From assembly GCA_937907425.1 (NCBI GenBank), contig CALCIE010000081.1, forward strand, positions 62,001 to 126,000: 64,000 bases of DNA, written 5' to 3'. The notes beneath the pieces are model-generated. The model was not told the origin of the DNA. It saw only the letters and a program-made list of their open reading frames with translations, and searched no databases. A program made the translations under genes and the position numbers. Positions 1 to 7,947 of the stretch are shown piece by piece (the first letter of the stretch is position 1; each line of letters begins with the position of its first letter). The stretch comes from ZC4RG42 sp003242425. Lineage in GTDB: Bacteria; Pseudomonadota; Gammaproteobacteria; Burkholderiales; SG8-39.

Positions 1-641
1 TGCAACGCGAGCTTGGGCTGCTCGCCCGCCACATGCGCCGAAAAGTCGAGCTTGCCGGGCACGCCGCTGGCGATGCGGCCGGTCATGAGATTGATGTTCG
101 AAGCGCGCAGCCGCGTGCCGTTCGTCTCGTCCGTCCAGCTCACGTTGGCGTTCTGCAGCGCGATGCCGCCGATGTCGATCGCAGGCAGCTGAGCCGCCTT
201 CTCGCTGTCGGATTTCGGCGCCGGCTTCTTCTCCGCCTCCGGCTCGCCGCCCAGCAGGTCGTCGAAGTTCGTGCGGCCGTCGCGGTACTTGACCAGATCC
301 GCCTGCAGACCGGTCAGCGTCACTTCGTCGACGATGATCTGCTTGGAGAGCAGCGGCAGCAGCGCCAGCGCGACGCGCGCCTCCTCGATGCGCGCGAAGT
401 TCGCATCGCTGTTCGGCGCGGACAGCGCCAGCCCCTCGACCGCCGCGCCGATCTTGGGGAAGAAGCGCAGCTCGATGTCGCCGTCGACGGTCAGGGTGCG
501 GCCCGTGCGCTCCTTGACCATCTGGATCAATTGCGGCTTGTAGCTGTTGGGATCGAAGGTGGCCGCCACATAGGCCACGATCGCGACGAGCACCACCAAC
601 AACGCCAGCAACGCCCAACCGATCCATTTCAATATCTTCAT
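1..641 (-). CDS. AsmA family protein, N-terminal part (cut by left edge)
   Basis: This reads as the first 213 residues of an AsmA-type protein. These are large inner-membrane-anchored proteins facing the periplasm, linked to outer-membrane assembly or lipid transport. It starts with one hydrophobic segment at about residues 5-27. That is followed by TFDPNSYKPQLIQMVKERTG and GDIELRFFPKIGA, the usual opening of AsmA domains, where the chain leaves the membrane and begins its beta-rich repeat. The start ATG overlaps the stop of the upstream 5'-nucleotidase gene as ATGA, so the two are probably translationally coupled. The C-terminal part lies outside the window, so full length and subfamily cannot be judged. 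Confidence 0.85.
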   Translation of the reverse strand, partial: MKILKWIGWALLALLVVLVAIVAYVAATFDPNSYKPQLIQMVKERTGRTLTVDGDIELRFFPKIGAAVEGLALSAPNSDANFARIEEARVALALLPLLSKQIIVDEVTLTGLQADLVKYRDGRTNFDDLLGGEPEAEKKPAPKSDSEKAAQLPAIDIGGIALQNANVSWTDETNGTRLRASNINLMTGRIASGVPGKLDFSAHVAGEQPKLAL

Positions 642-1558
642 GCGTTTTCCTTGCTCTCGTTGGCGACCCCGAACGGCACGTGTCCCGTCGCGACGTGCAG
701 CCGCGCCGATTCGCAATGGCCGCGCTGGTCATCGAAGAAGATGTCCGCACCGAAGGCACGGAGGAACTTGCCCTTCTCCAGTCCGCCGAGGAAGAGCGCC
801 TCGTCGATGCGAATGTCCCAGGCGCGCAGCGTCCGCACCACCCGCTCGTGCGCGGGCGCGCTGCGCGCGGTGACGAGCGCCGTTCGGATGGGCGAGGCGT
901 CCGGCGGGTACTCGGACTGGATGCGGTGCAAGGCGGCGAGGAAGTTCTTGAACGGCCCGCCGGACAGCGGCTCGCGCGCGGCGGATACCTCGTTCTCGTG
1001 GAAGCGCTCCAGCCCGTCGCGTTTGTAGACCCGTTCGGCCTCGTCGGAGAAGATCACCGCGTCGCCGTCGAAAGCGATGCGCAGCTGGCCGCTCTTTTCC
1101 AGGTTGGGGCCGAGGTTGGCAGGCAGGATGGTCGCCGCCGCATGCCCGGCCTCGAGCGCCTTGCGCACGTCCTGCGGATTCGCGGACAGGAACAGATCGG
1201 CGTTGAAGGCCGGTACGTAGGGATAGGTGCTCTCTCCGCCTGTGAAGGCCGCGCGGGTGATGTCGAGCTTGTAGTGCTCGATGGAGTTCATCACCCGCAG
1301 TCCCGTGTCCGCGGTATTGCGCGACAGCAGGATCACTTCGACGCGCGGCCGCTTCGGCGGCAGTTCGTTGAGCGCCAGCAGCTTTTTCACCAGCGGAAAG
1401 GCGATGCCCGGCGCCAGCACCTCGTCCTCGCGCTCGCGCTGATATTGGTAATAGGCCTCCAGCCCCTGCTCCTCGAAGACGCGGTTGCTCTCTTCCAGAT
1501 CGAAGAGCGCGCGGGAGGAAATTGCGACAACCAGCTTGCCGTCGAATGTGGCGGGCAT
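638..1558 (-). CDS. 5'-nucleotidase (PF06189-type)
   Basis: This 306-residue protein resembles the bacterial/cytosolic 5'-nucleotidase family, which dephosphorylates nucleoside monophosphates in the cytoplasm. Typical features are the opening VVAISSRALFDLEESN, which contains the acidic DxE element, the segment VEVILLSRNTADTGLRV, and the C-terminal FGADIFFDDQ. Length fits the family. Its stop overlaps the start of the downstream asmA-like gene by four bases, suggesting one transcript. A TAGAAT -10-like element on this strand lies at 1614-1619, about 55 bases upstream of the start. Substrate preference cannot be read from the sequence. Confidence 0.8.
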   Translation of the reverse strand: MPATFDGKLVVAISSRALFDLEESNRVFEEQGLEAYYQYQREREDEVLAPGIAFPLVKKLLALNELPPKRPRVEVILLSRNTADTGLRVMNSIEHYKLDITRAAFTGGESTYPYVPAFNADLFLSANPQDVRKALEAGHAAATILPANLGPNLEKSGQLRIAFDGDAVIFSDEAERVYKRDGLERFHENEVSAAREPLSGGPFKNFLAALHRIQSEYPPDASPIRTALVTARSAPAHERVVRTLRAWDIRIDEALFLGGLEKGKFLRAFGADIFFDDQRGHCESARLHVATGHVPFGVANESKENA

Positions 1559-1666
1559 GGATTTCCGTCTGGCTCAGGTAACAGGCCGGCGCGAAGTGCG
1601 CTCCGTCCATCGCATTCTAACTCCGCGGCGCGGCGTGCTCCTCAGCCGGCCGGATGGACGGCCTCG

Positions 1667-1695
1667 TTGCCCCGACGGGCAAGGCCACATAGAAT
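1667..1695 (+). promoter_or_regulatory. sigma-70 promoter for tRNA-Gly
   Basis: TTGCCC at 1667-1672 and TAGAAT at 1690-1695 are separated by 17 bases. Transcription would begin near 1702, about seven bases before the tRNA. Spacing and position make this a convincing promoter, although the -35 hexamer matches consensus at only four of six bases. Confidence 0.6.
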
Positions 1696-1708
1696 CACGC
1701 ACTGCCAT

Positions 1709-1782
1709 GCGGGTGTAGTTCAATGGTAGAACCTCAGCTTCCCAAGCTGATGACGTGGGTTCGATTCCCATCACCCGCTCCA
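1709..1782 (+). tRNA. tRNA-Gly, anticodon CCC
   Basis: The acceptor stem GCGGGTG pairs with CACCCGC. The D-arm GTTCAATGGTAGAAC is followed by the anticodon stem TCAGC/GCTGA closing the loop TTCCCAA, so the anticodon is CCC. The T-arm TGGGTTCGATTCCCA is intact. The discriminator base is T and CCA (1780-1782) is encoded. It closely resembles bacterial tRNA-Gly(CCC). Its 3' end, from the T-loop through CCA, is repeated at 1966-1987. Confidence 0.97.
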
Positions 1783-1822
1783 GATACGTAGGCAGCCTCG
1801 ACGAGGCTGCCTACGTATCTGG
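1780..1822. repeat. 21-bp-arm perfect palindrome starting inside the tRNA CCA end
   Basis: Arms at 1780-1800 and 1802-1822 are exact complements around a single central base, running from the encoded CCA outward. There is no T-run, so it is not a standard intrinsic terminator. It resembles the hairpin of the terminator copy at 1995-2019 but is extended by about 11 extra complementary bases on each side. It may be one end of an inserted element or an altered terminator. Confidence 0.7.
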
Positions 1823-1855
1823 GATGGTCGACGGGTGAAGTACCCGCTGGTTCGA

Positions 1856-1883
1856 CAACCGGATGTCCGGGGACATCCGGTTG
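1856..1883. repeat. 13-bp inverted repeat in the tRNA-proximal spacer
   Basis: CAACCGGATGTCC (1856-1868) and its exact complement (1871-1883) are separated by GG. It sits inside the 202-bp segment bounded by the two tRNA 3'-end copies. There is no adjacent T-run and no coding capacity. Its role is unknown. Confidence 0.6.
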
Positions 1884-1965
1884 GACGCCGGGGGCTTCAG
1901 CATCCGGCGGCCCGAGCAGCCTTGGCTGCGAGGGATGAGCGGATCGCCCTAAGCGAGACGCTCAC

Positions 1966-1987
1966 ATTCCCATCACCCGCTCCAGAT
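1966..1987 (+). repeat. duplicated tRNA-Gly 3' end (possible attachment-site scar)
   Basis: These 22 bases are identical to 1764-1785, which span the T-loop, acceptor 3' strand, CCA and three following bases of tRNA-Gly(CCC). Similarity continues into the hairpin that follows each copy, with one indel and a few mismatches. A repeat of this part of a tRNA is the usual shape of an attachment core used by tyrosine recombinases. The enclosed segment holds no gene, so it may be a remnant or a simple duplication. Confidence 0.6.
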
Positions 1988-1994
1988 TACGCAG

Positions 1995-2019
1995 GCCGCC
2001 TCGACGAGGCGGCTTTTTT
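1995..2019 (+). terminator. intrinsic terminator of the tRNA-Gly transcription unit
   Basis: GCCGCCTCG and CGAGGCGGC form a GC-rich hairpin immediately followed by six T residues (2014-2019). This is a canonical Rho-independent terminator on the plus strand. It lies 202 bases downstream of the tRNA-adjacent hairpin it resembles, so the tRNA transcript now appears to run through the intervening spacer. Confidence 0.75.
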
Positions 2020-2108
2020 GTCGGCGCATGCGGCGAATCGAGCGCCGCGGGTTTCATGCCCGCACATCCGGGCCGGGCGCTTCATCGCCGGCCTGCCGAC
2101 TTTCCTCT

Positions 2109-3008
2109 TCAGGGCGCCGTCTCGGCGAAGGCCTCTACCAGAAAGTCGATCATGGCCCGCACTTTGGCCGGCGGCCGCCGGTCGGGCGGATAGAGCGCGT
2201 GAATGCCGCCCAGTCCGACGGCGGGCTTGTCGAGTTCCAGCGCCACCAGCTCGCCGCGTTCGAGCGCCTCGCGGACGATGAAGTGCGGCTGATAGATGAT
2301 GCCCTGCCCGGCAATCGCTGCCGCCAGCAGCGCATCGCCGCTGTTGGCGAGCAGGTCGCCGCGCACCGGTACGCGGAACTCCCCCTTGGAACCGAAAGCC
2401 CAGTACCCGTCGTTCTGCGTCACCGACAGCGTATAGCTCAGACAGTTGTGCTGCGAAAGCTCGGCGACGCGCCGCGGCACGCCGCGGCGGTCAAGATAGG
2501 CCGGCGCGGCGCACACGACCATGGCGCTGTCGCCCAGGCGGCGCGCCGCGAGGGGGCTGTCCTGCAGCCGGCCGATGCGGATCGCCAGATCCCAGTTACC
2601 CGCGATCAGATCGAGCTGGGCGTCGCTGAGCCCCAGCTCCACCTGGACCTCGGGATGCCGGCGGCAGAAACCGGGGATCAGCGGCGCGATGTAACGGTTG
2701 CCGAAGGACACCGGCACGGTCATGCGCAACAGCCCGGTGGCCTTGAGGCGCTGCGAGGCAATGGCGGCCTCGATCTCGTCGATGTCCGCCAGGATGCGCT
2801 GGCAGGCCTCCAGGTAGCTCGCGCCCGCCTCGGTCAGGTGCAGGCGGCGGGTGCTGCGGTGGAAGAGCTTCGCACCCAGATGCGCTTCCAGCGCGTTGAC
2901 GTGCTTGGTGGCCATGGCCGGCGACAGGCCCAGGTGGCGCGCCGCCGCCGACAGGCTGCCGTCCAGGGCGGCCCGTACGAACACCCGCATGCTCGTGACC
3001 CGGTCCAC
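2109..3008 (-). CDS. LysR-family transcriptional regulator
   Basis: This is a 299-residue LysR-type regulator. The N-terminal winged helix-turn-helix (about residues 1-60, with GSLSAAARHLGLSPAMATKH and LGAKLFHRSTRRLHLTEAG) is followed by a periplasmic-binding-protein-like effector domain (about 90-295). It is transcribed divergently from the LigB-type dioxygenase gene, with about 100 bases between the two starts. That is the usual LysR arrangement, so it probably controls that gene and itself. The inducer cannot be inferred. No convincing T-N11-A operator was identified. Confidence 0.93.
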   Translation of the reverse strand: MDRVTSMRVFVRAALDGSLSAAARHLGLSPAMATKHVNALEAHLGAKLFHRSTRRLHLTEAGASYLEACQRILADIDEIEAAIASQRLKATGLLRMTVPVSFGNRYIAPLIPGFCRRHPEVQVELGLSDAQLDLIAGNWDLAIRIGRLQDSPLAARRLGDSAMVVCAAPAYLDRRGVPRRVAELSQHNCLSYTLSVTQNDGYWAFGSKGEFRVPVRGDLLANSGDALLAAAIAGQGIIYQPHFIVREALERGELVALELDKPAVGLGGIHALYPPDRRPPAKVRAMIDFLVEAFAETAP

Positions 3009-3109
3009 GATTTCCTACCAATAGTACGAACTGTTGACCAAGTTTAGCCGGTTCTCATCGGCTCGGTAGATAGATAGAGTGGTGGTGTCTCGATCAACCC
3101 GGAGCCGCC

Positions 3110-3922
3110 ATGTCCCGCGCGTCGCCCCGCATGCCCGTGTATTACATCCCGCACGGCGCCGGCCCCTGTTTCTTCATGGACTGGAACCCGCCGGACACCT
3201 GGGACCGGATGGCCGCCTTCCTTAGAGGTCTCCGGACCCGGCTGCCCGCCCGCCCCCGCGCCATCGTGGTGGTCTCGGCCCACTGGCTCGCGCCGCAGTT
3301 CCGCCTCACCGGCCATGCCCGGCCGCCGCTGATCTACGACTACTACGGCTTCCCGCCGCACACCTACGAGCTCACCTATCCCGCGCCGGGCCATCCCGCG
3401 CTCGCGGAACAGGCGGCGAAGCTGCTCGAGCAGCGCGGGCTGGAAGCCGCCGTCGATCCGCACCGCGGCCTCGACCACGGCGCGTTCATTCCGCTGAAGC
3501 TGATGTTCCCGCAGGCGGACGTGCCCGTGATCCAGCTCTCGCTGCGGCGCGATCTGGCGCCGCGCATCCACCTGGATGCCGGCCGCGCCCTGGCGTCGTT
3601 GCGCGACAAAGGCGTGCTGATCGTGGGCAGCGGCATGAGCTTCCACAACATGCGCGGCTACGGCGATCCGCGCTACACGCCCGTCTCGGCGGCGTTCGAT
3701 ACTTGGCTCACCGCTGCAGTCGAGAGCCCGCCGCCGGAACGCGATTTCCTGCTGGAGCACTGGGCCCGCGCGCCGCAGGCGCAGCTTTGCCATCCGCCCG
3801 GCGCGGAGGAACATCTCGTTCCGCTCCTGGTCGCGGCCGGCGCCGCCGGCGATTGCGCGGGCGAACGGGTGTACTCGGAACGCATTCTGGAGACCACGAT
3901 CTCGGCTTACCGCTTCGGCTGA
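3110..3922 (+). CDS. class III extradiol dioxygenase, LigB/DODA type
   Basis: This 270-residue protein belongs to the LigB-like ring-cleavage dioxygenases, the group containing E. coli YgiD (4,5-DOPA extradiol dioxygenase). Candidate metal-binding histidines sit in IPHGAG, VSAHW, RGLDHGAFIPL and CHPPGAEEHLVPL. The conserved GSGMSFHNM segment is also present. Length matches the family. An alternative start at 3131 (MPVYYIPHG) would fit YgiD-type proteins equally well. The divergent LysR gene suggests substrate-induced expression. The natural aromatic or catechol-like substrate is not known from sequence. Confidence 0.88.
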   Translation: MSRASPRMPVYYIPHGAGPCFFMDWNPPDTWDRMAAFLRGLRTRLPARPRAIVVVSAHWLAPQFRLTGHARPPLIYDYYGFPPHTYELTYPAPGHPALAEQAAKLLEQRGLEAAVDPHRGLDHGAFIPLKLMFPQADVPVIQLSLRRDLAPRIHLDAGRALASLRDKGVLIVGSGMSFHNMRGYGDPRYTPVSAAFDTWLTAAVESPPPERDFLLEHWARAPQAQLCHPPGAEEHLVPLLVAAGAAGDCAGERVYSERILETTISAYRFG

Positions 3923-4056
3923 ACCGCAGCCGGACACGCGCTGCGCGCGCACGGAGCGGGAAAGGCGCTTGCACTGTCTACAACATGGCAGCGCCCGGGG
4001 CACCCCGCAGCGCGGGCGGACACTGCGCCGGGTCAAGGCGGCGGGCGCACGCCGGG

Positions 4057-4065
4057 TGCTATCAT
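4057..4065 (+). promoter_or_regulatory. extended -10 promoter element for thiS-thiG
   Basis: TGCTATCAT is an extended -10 (TGn plus TATCAT) about 37 bases ahead of the thiS ATG. It leaves a leader of roughly 30 bases, too short for a TPP riboswitch. No good -35 hexamer is visible. Confidence 0.4.
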
Positions 4066-4101
4066 CGGCATCCGACTTTGCGGTCTCGATCATCCACAGC
4101 A

Positions 4102-4305
4102 ATGATTCAGCTTTCCGTGAACGGTGAGCCGAAGCAGGTTCCCGCACCCATCAGCGTGGCGGGCTTGCTCGACGTACTGGCGTTGACGGGCAAGAAGGTC
4201 GCGGTCGAGCGCAACGGCGAGATCGTGCCGCGCAGCCGCTACGCCGACACACCGCTGGCGGACGGCGACCGCCTCGAGATCGTCGTCGCCGTCGGCGGCG
4301 GTTAA
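4102..4305 (+). CDS. thiS: sulfur carrier protein ThiS
   Basis: This 67-residue ubiquitin-like protein carries sulfur to ThiG for synthesis of the thiazole half of thiamine. It starts MIQLSVNGEP and ends in VVAVGGG. The terminal Gly-Gly is the residue pair that is adenylated and thiocarboxylated. Size and ending are typical. thiG follows after 18 bases, so the two form an operon. A longer open frame extends upstream through the dioxygenase gene but is not needed: the ThiS fold begins at this ATG. Confidence 0.93.
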   Translation: MIQLSVNGEPKQVPAPISVAGLLDVLALTGKKVAVERNGEIVPRSRYADTPLADGDRLEIVVAVGGG

Positions 4306-4323
4306 CCACAATCGGATTTACCC

Positions 4324-5145
4324 ATGAACGCTTCGCATTCCTCGGCTCAACTCGGCGACGACCCGTTCGTCATCGCGGGCAAGACCTATCGTTCGCGCCT
4401 GCTGATCGGCACGGGCAAGTACAAGGATTTCGACGAAACGCGCCGCGCGGTCGAAGCGAGCGGCGCGGAGATCGTCACGGTGGCGATCCGCCGCACCAAT
4501 ATCGGCCAGCACGCCGACCAGCCTTCGCTGCTGGAAGTGTTGCCGCCGTCGAAGTACACCTACCTGCCCAACACCGCCGGCTGCTACACCGCCGAAGACG
4601 CGGTACGCACGCTGCGCCTTGCGCGGGAACTGCTCGACGGCCATGCGCTCGTCAAGCTCGAGGTGCTGGGCGATCCGCACACCCTGTACCCGAACGTACT
4701 GGAGACCCTGAAAGCCGCCGAAACGCTGGTGAAGGAAGGCTTCCAGGTCATGGTGTACACCAACGACGATCCCATCATCGCCCGGCAGCTCGAAGAGATC
4801 GGCTGCGTGGCGATCATGCCGCTCGCCTCGCTGATCGGCTCCGGCATGGGCATCCTCAATCCCTGGAACCTGAAGCTGATCATCGAACAGGCGAAGGTGC
4901 CGGTGATCGTCGATGCCGGCGTGGGGACGGCCTCGGACGCCGCCATCGCGCTGGAACTGGGTTGCGCCGGCGTGCTCATGAACACCGCCATCGCCGAGGC
5001 CAAGGACCCGGTGCTGATGGCCCAGGCGATGCGCAAGGCGGTCGAAGCCGGCCGGGAAGCGTTCCGCGCCGGACGCATGCCGAAGAAGTTCTACACCGCC
5101 TCGCCCAGCTCGCCCACGGCGGGCATGATCGCGCCGACGCGCTGA
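4324..5145 (+). CDS. thiG: thiazole synthase ThiG
   Basis: This 273-residue protein makes thiazole phosphate carboxylate from 1-deoxy-D-xylulose 5-phosphate, dehydroglycine and ThiS thiocarboxylate. The Schiff-base lysine is predicted at Lys111 in VKLEVLGD. GAEIVTVAIRR, LPNTAGCYTAEDAV, LIGSGMGILNP and DAGVGTASDAA are ThiG signatures of the (beta/alpha)8 barrel. It lies directly after thiS. The thiamine gene thiC is 50 kb away under its own riboswitch; thiO, thiF, thiE and thiD are not in the window. Confidence 0.96.
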   Translation: MNASHSSAQLGDDPFVIAGKTYRSRLLIGTGKYKDFDETRRAVEASGAEIVTVAIRRTNIGQHADQPSLLEVLPPSKYTYLPNTAGCYTAEDAVRTLRLARELLDGHALVKLEVLGDPHTLYPNVLETLKAAETLVKEGFQVMVYTNDDPIIARQLEEIGCVAIMPLASLIGSGMGILNPWNLKLIIEQAKVPVIVDAGVGTASDAAIALELGCAGVLMNTAIAEAKDPVLMAQAMRKAVEAGREAFRAGRMPKKFYTASPSSPTAGMIAPTR

Positions 5146-5189
5146 CCGAAAGAACACCAACGGCCCGCCGTACGGGCGGGCACGCACGC

Positions 5190-5876
5190 ATGAACGAAAA
5201 CTCCGTCCCGACGCACCGGCCGGTGCGCAGCTTCGTATTGCGCCAGGGCCGCATCTCCAACGCCCAGGCGCGCGCGTACCAGCAGCTGATGCCGCTGTAC
5301 GGCATACCCTACGCGCCCGAGCCGCTCGATCTCGAGCGCGTGTTCGGCCGCGCCGCGCCGAAGATCCTGGAAATCGGTTTCGGCATGGGCGAGACCACCG
5401 CCGCCATCGCCGCAGCCAATCCGGACAAGGATTATCTGGGCATCGAAGTGCACACGCCCGGCGTGGGCAGCCTGCTGAAACAGATCGAGGAACGCGGGCT
5501 GCGCAACGTGCGCGTGATCCAGCACGACGCGGTGGAAGTGTTGCAGCACATGATCGCGCCTGCCACGCTGGACGGCGTGCAGATCTTCTTTCCCGATCCC
5601 TGGCCCAAGAAGCGGCATCACAAGCGCCGGCTCATCCAGCCGCCCTTCGTCGCCCTGGTCGCGAGCCGGCTCAAATCCGGCGGCACGCTGCACGTCGCCA
5701 CGGACTGGGAAGACTACGCCCAGCAGATCCTCGAAGTACTAAGCGCCGAACCCGCACTGGAGAACACCGCCGAGGGCTTCGCGCCGCGGCCCGACTCGCG
5801 CCCGCAGACCAAGTTCGAGGCGCGCGGCCTGCGGCTCGGCCATGGCGTGTGGGACGTGATCTTCAGGAAACGCTGA
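5190..5876 (+). CDS. trmB: tRNA (guanine-N7-)-methyltransferase
   Basis: This 228-residue SAM-dependent enzyme forms m7G46 in the variable loop of tRNAs. It has the SAM motif ILEIGFGMGETTAAIA, the segment DYLGIEVHTPGVGSLL, the TrmB hallmark IFFPDPWPKKRHHKRRL, and a C-terminal TKFEARGLRLGHGVWD. It starts 44 bases after thiG on the same strand and may be cotranscribed. The ATG at 5190 was chosen because the TrmB fold begins there; an open frame continues upstream into thiG. Its last 14 bases overlap the 3' end of the convergent DUF1631 gene. Confidence 0.95.
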   Translation: MNENSVPTHRPVRSFVLRQGRISNAQARAYQQLMPLYGIPYAPEPLDLERVFGRAAPKILEIGFGMGETTAAIAAANPDKDYLGIEVHTPGVGSLLKQIEERGLRNVRVIQHDAVEVLQHMIAPATLDGVQIFFPDPWPKKRHHKRRLIQPPFVALVASRLKSGGTLHVATDWEDYAQQILEVLSAEPALENTAEGFAPRPDSRPQTKFEARGLRLGHGVWDVIFRKR

Positions 5877-7947
5877 ACGGGTCGCGCGCGCCTTCGGGCT
5901 CGCCCAGCGTGGCGAGCGCTTGTTGCAGGAAATTGCCGCGCTCCGCCACACGCAGCGTGCCGTTCGCCAGGGCCCCGGCGACTTCCTCGGCGCGCATGCT
6001 CAGCGCCTGCCCGCCAGCCACGCTGAACAGGAAACGGCTGCGTGCGGGACTGATCCAGATGAGTTTGGCGCGCCGCGACGGATCGCCGAATTCCACCAGA
6101 TCGCCGCGCTGCAGCGTCACACACGGCGCGGCCGGCGGCTCCATCGCCGCGGCCATCTGCGGCTGAGGCGCAATGCGCGGCGGCTCCGCCGGCGCGGCGC
6201 GCAGCTGCAGGACCGCCTGATGCGCGGCCATCAGTTCGTCCATGAAGGCCTGCGCCTCCTCCGCGCTCGCGTCCGTGACACCGATGCCTTCGCGCACAGC
6301 GCGGATGAGCGGCGGCAGGGTCGCGACATAGGCCGGCAGTTCGTGGCGCAGGCGCGGCCTTACGCTGTCCTGCAAACCTTCCACCAGGCGCAAGCGTTCC
6401 TCCCACAGCGCGTCGTCGAGGCGCGAGATGCGCGCATCGGCCACCGCCTGCACCCACACCCGGTTCAGGAACTCGCGCAGGAAAGCGGGCGCGTCCTCGC
6501 GGATGCGTTGCGCCACCGCCTCGGCCGCCTGTTCACGCACATAGGCGACGCGTTCCTCCGCGAGCAGCGCCGCCGTCGTCTCCGCCAGTGCGCGCTCGGC
6601 CTGCTCCTCCACCTGCGCGACCAAAACGCGCAAACGTTCGGTCGCGGCATCGAACAGACCCAGATCGGCCTGGAACTCGTTCACGAGCGTGTCCACCACT
6701 TCACGCAGGCCGTGGAGAAACACGCTCTCCGCCCCGGTATCGAGGACGGGGTCGCTGCCGAGGCGTACGATCTCGTCCAGCAGCACGCGCATGGGATGCT
6801 CGCGGCGCGCAAAAAAACTGCGGTCGAGCAGCGCCGCCTTGAGCGCGACGATCTGCAGGCGCGCCAGTTCCTGCTTGACGCCCGCCGCCAGCGCCCCGTC
6901 GTGCAACAGGAAGTCGAACACCACTTCCACCAGCTCGCCGGTGAGCCGGTCGAGCGGATGCGCGTCCACGCTCTCCAGATGTTCGACGGCCAGCTGCAGC
7001 GCGTGCGCGCCGTCCACCGACTCCGCAGGCACCGGGACGTGCTGCATCGCCGCCAGCGACTGCAGCACCTCCTCCGCCACCGGCGTACCGACGGCTTCGG
7101 CATAGAAGCCGCCTGCTTGATCGGCGAGCACCCGCGCGCCGTATTGAAGATTAACCGCGGGACCGGCGAGCAGCGCGCTGAGCATCTCCCGCAGATCGAG
7201 CGGCGTCGCGCTGCGACCGGGCAGCAGCTCGCGCAGATTCATGAGCTGGCTGATGCTCATCGCCGCCTCCCCGGCCGGACGCGCGTAGCGGTTGCTCGTG
7301 TCGCGCTGGATCTCCGGCCGGTAATCGGGCCGCAGTCCGGCCTGCACCAGCATGGCGTTCAGCTCGCGGTAGAAGCCGGAGAGGCCCGCGGCGAGATAGG
7401 GCTGCAGCGCGTTGACGAGGCTGGCCTGCAAAGCCTCGTTGTCGAGATCGGCGGTCGACGCCTGTTGCGCCGCCTTCAACGCGGTGCCTGGGCCGACGGG
7501 ATTGCGCGCGCCTTCGACCGCGGTGCCGAAGAGCTCGCGCAGGCGCACCTCGCAACAGGCGAGCTCGACCTTGTCGATCTCCTCCAGCGTCTTCTGCACC
7601 AGCTTCTTGAGCGCGATCTGCTGCGCGAAGACCTGGTCGTCGAGCAGGTCGAAGGAAGCGAAGTCGCGCGGCGCCTCCGCGCGCGCCTTGCCCTGCAGCC
7701 AGCCGATCTTCTCGTCGTAGAGCGCGAGCAGGCGGCGCTCGAACGCCTCGGCGACGGCGCGCTTGTGCAACCTGACGTGGTTGAGGGTATCGAGGATGAG
7801 ACGATGGTCCTCCATCGTCCGCGATTGCCGCGACAGCTCCAGCATGCTGTCGGGCATGGCCATGAAGGCGTGGTCGAGGCTCGCCCGCAAATGCCGCCGC
7901 ATCAGTTCCCGCATCCGGGGAATCAGCGTGGCGGCAAGCGTGCTCAT
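5863..7947 (-). CDS. DUF1631 family protein (copy 1)
   Basis: This is a 694-residue, mostly helical cytoplasmic protein of unknown function. The central block HPLDRLTGELVEVVFDFLL followed by ELARLQIVALKAALLDRSFF and a REHPMRVLLDEI stretch is shared almost motif for motif with the second copy at 24551-26776. The last roughly 70 residues (RGDLVEFGDP to FLFSVAGGQA) look like a small beta domain resembling PilZ-like tails, but no clear RxxxR c-di-GMP motif is visible. It overlaps the hemY stop by four bases (ATGA), so it is the last gene of the haem run. No enzymatic motif was recognised. Confidence 0.85.
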   Translation of the reverse strand: MSTLAATLIPRMRELMRRHLRASLDHAFMAMPDSMLELSRQSRTMEDHRLILDTLNHVRLHKRAVAEAFERRLLALYDEKIGWLQGKARAEAPRDFASFDLLDDQVFAQQIALKKLVQKTLEEIDKVELACCEVRLRELFGTAVEGARNPVGPGTALKAAQQASTADLDNEALQASLVNALQPYLAAGLSGFYRELNAMLVQAGLRPDYRPEIQRDTSNRYARPAGEAAMSISQLMNLRELLPGRSATPLDLREMLSALLAGPAVNLQYGARVLADQAGGFYAEAVGTPVAEEVLQSLAAMQHVPVPAESVDGAHALQLAVEHLESVDAHPLDRLTGELVEVVFDFLLHDGALAAGVKQELARLQIVALKAALLDRSFFARREHPMRVLLDEIVRLGSDPVLDTGAESVFLHGLREVVDTLVNEFQADLGLFDAATERLRVLVAQVEEQAERALAETTAALLAEERVAYVREQAAEAVAQRIREDAPAFLREFLNRVWVQAVADARISRLDDALWEERLRLVEGLQDSVRPRLRHELPAYVATLPPLIRAVREGIGVTDASAEEAQAFMDELMAAHQAVLQLRAAPAEPPRIAPQPQMAAAMEPPAAPCVTLQRGDLVEFGDPSRRAKLIWISPARSRFLFSVAGGQALSMRAEEVAGALANGTLRVAERGNFLQQALATLGEPEGARDPFSVS

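Noticed and set aside
1780..1822. Long palindrome after tRNA-Gly as a Rho-independent terminator.
   Set aside because: No T-run follows either arm; the true T-run is attached to the second hairpin at 1995-2019. It is reported as a repeat instead.
3923..4101. Possible TPP riboswitch before thiS.
   Set aside because: No CTGAGA or ACCTGATNNGGATAATGC core was found, and the promoter-like element leaves too little leader.
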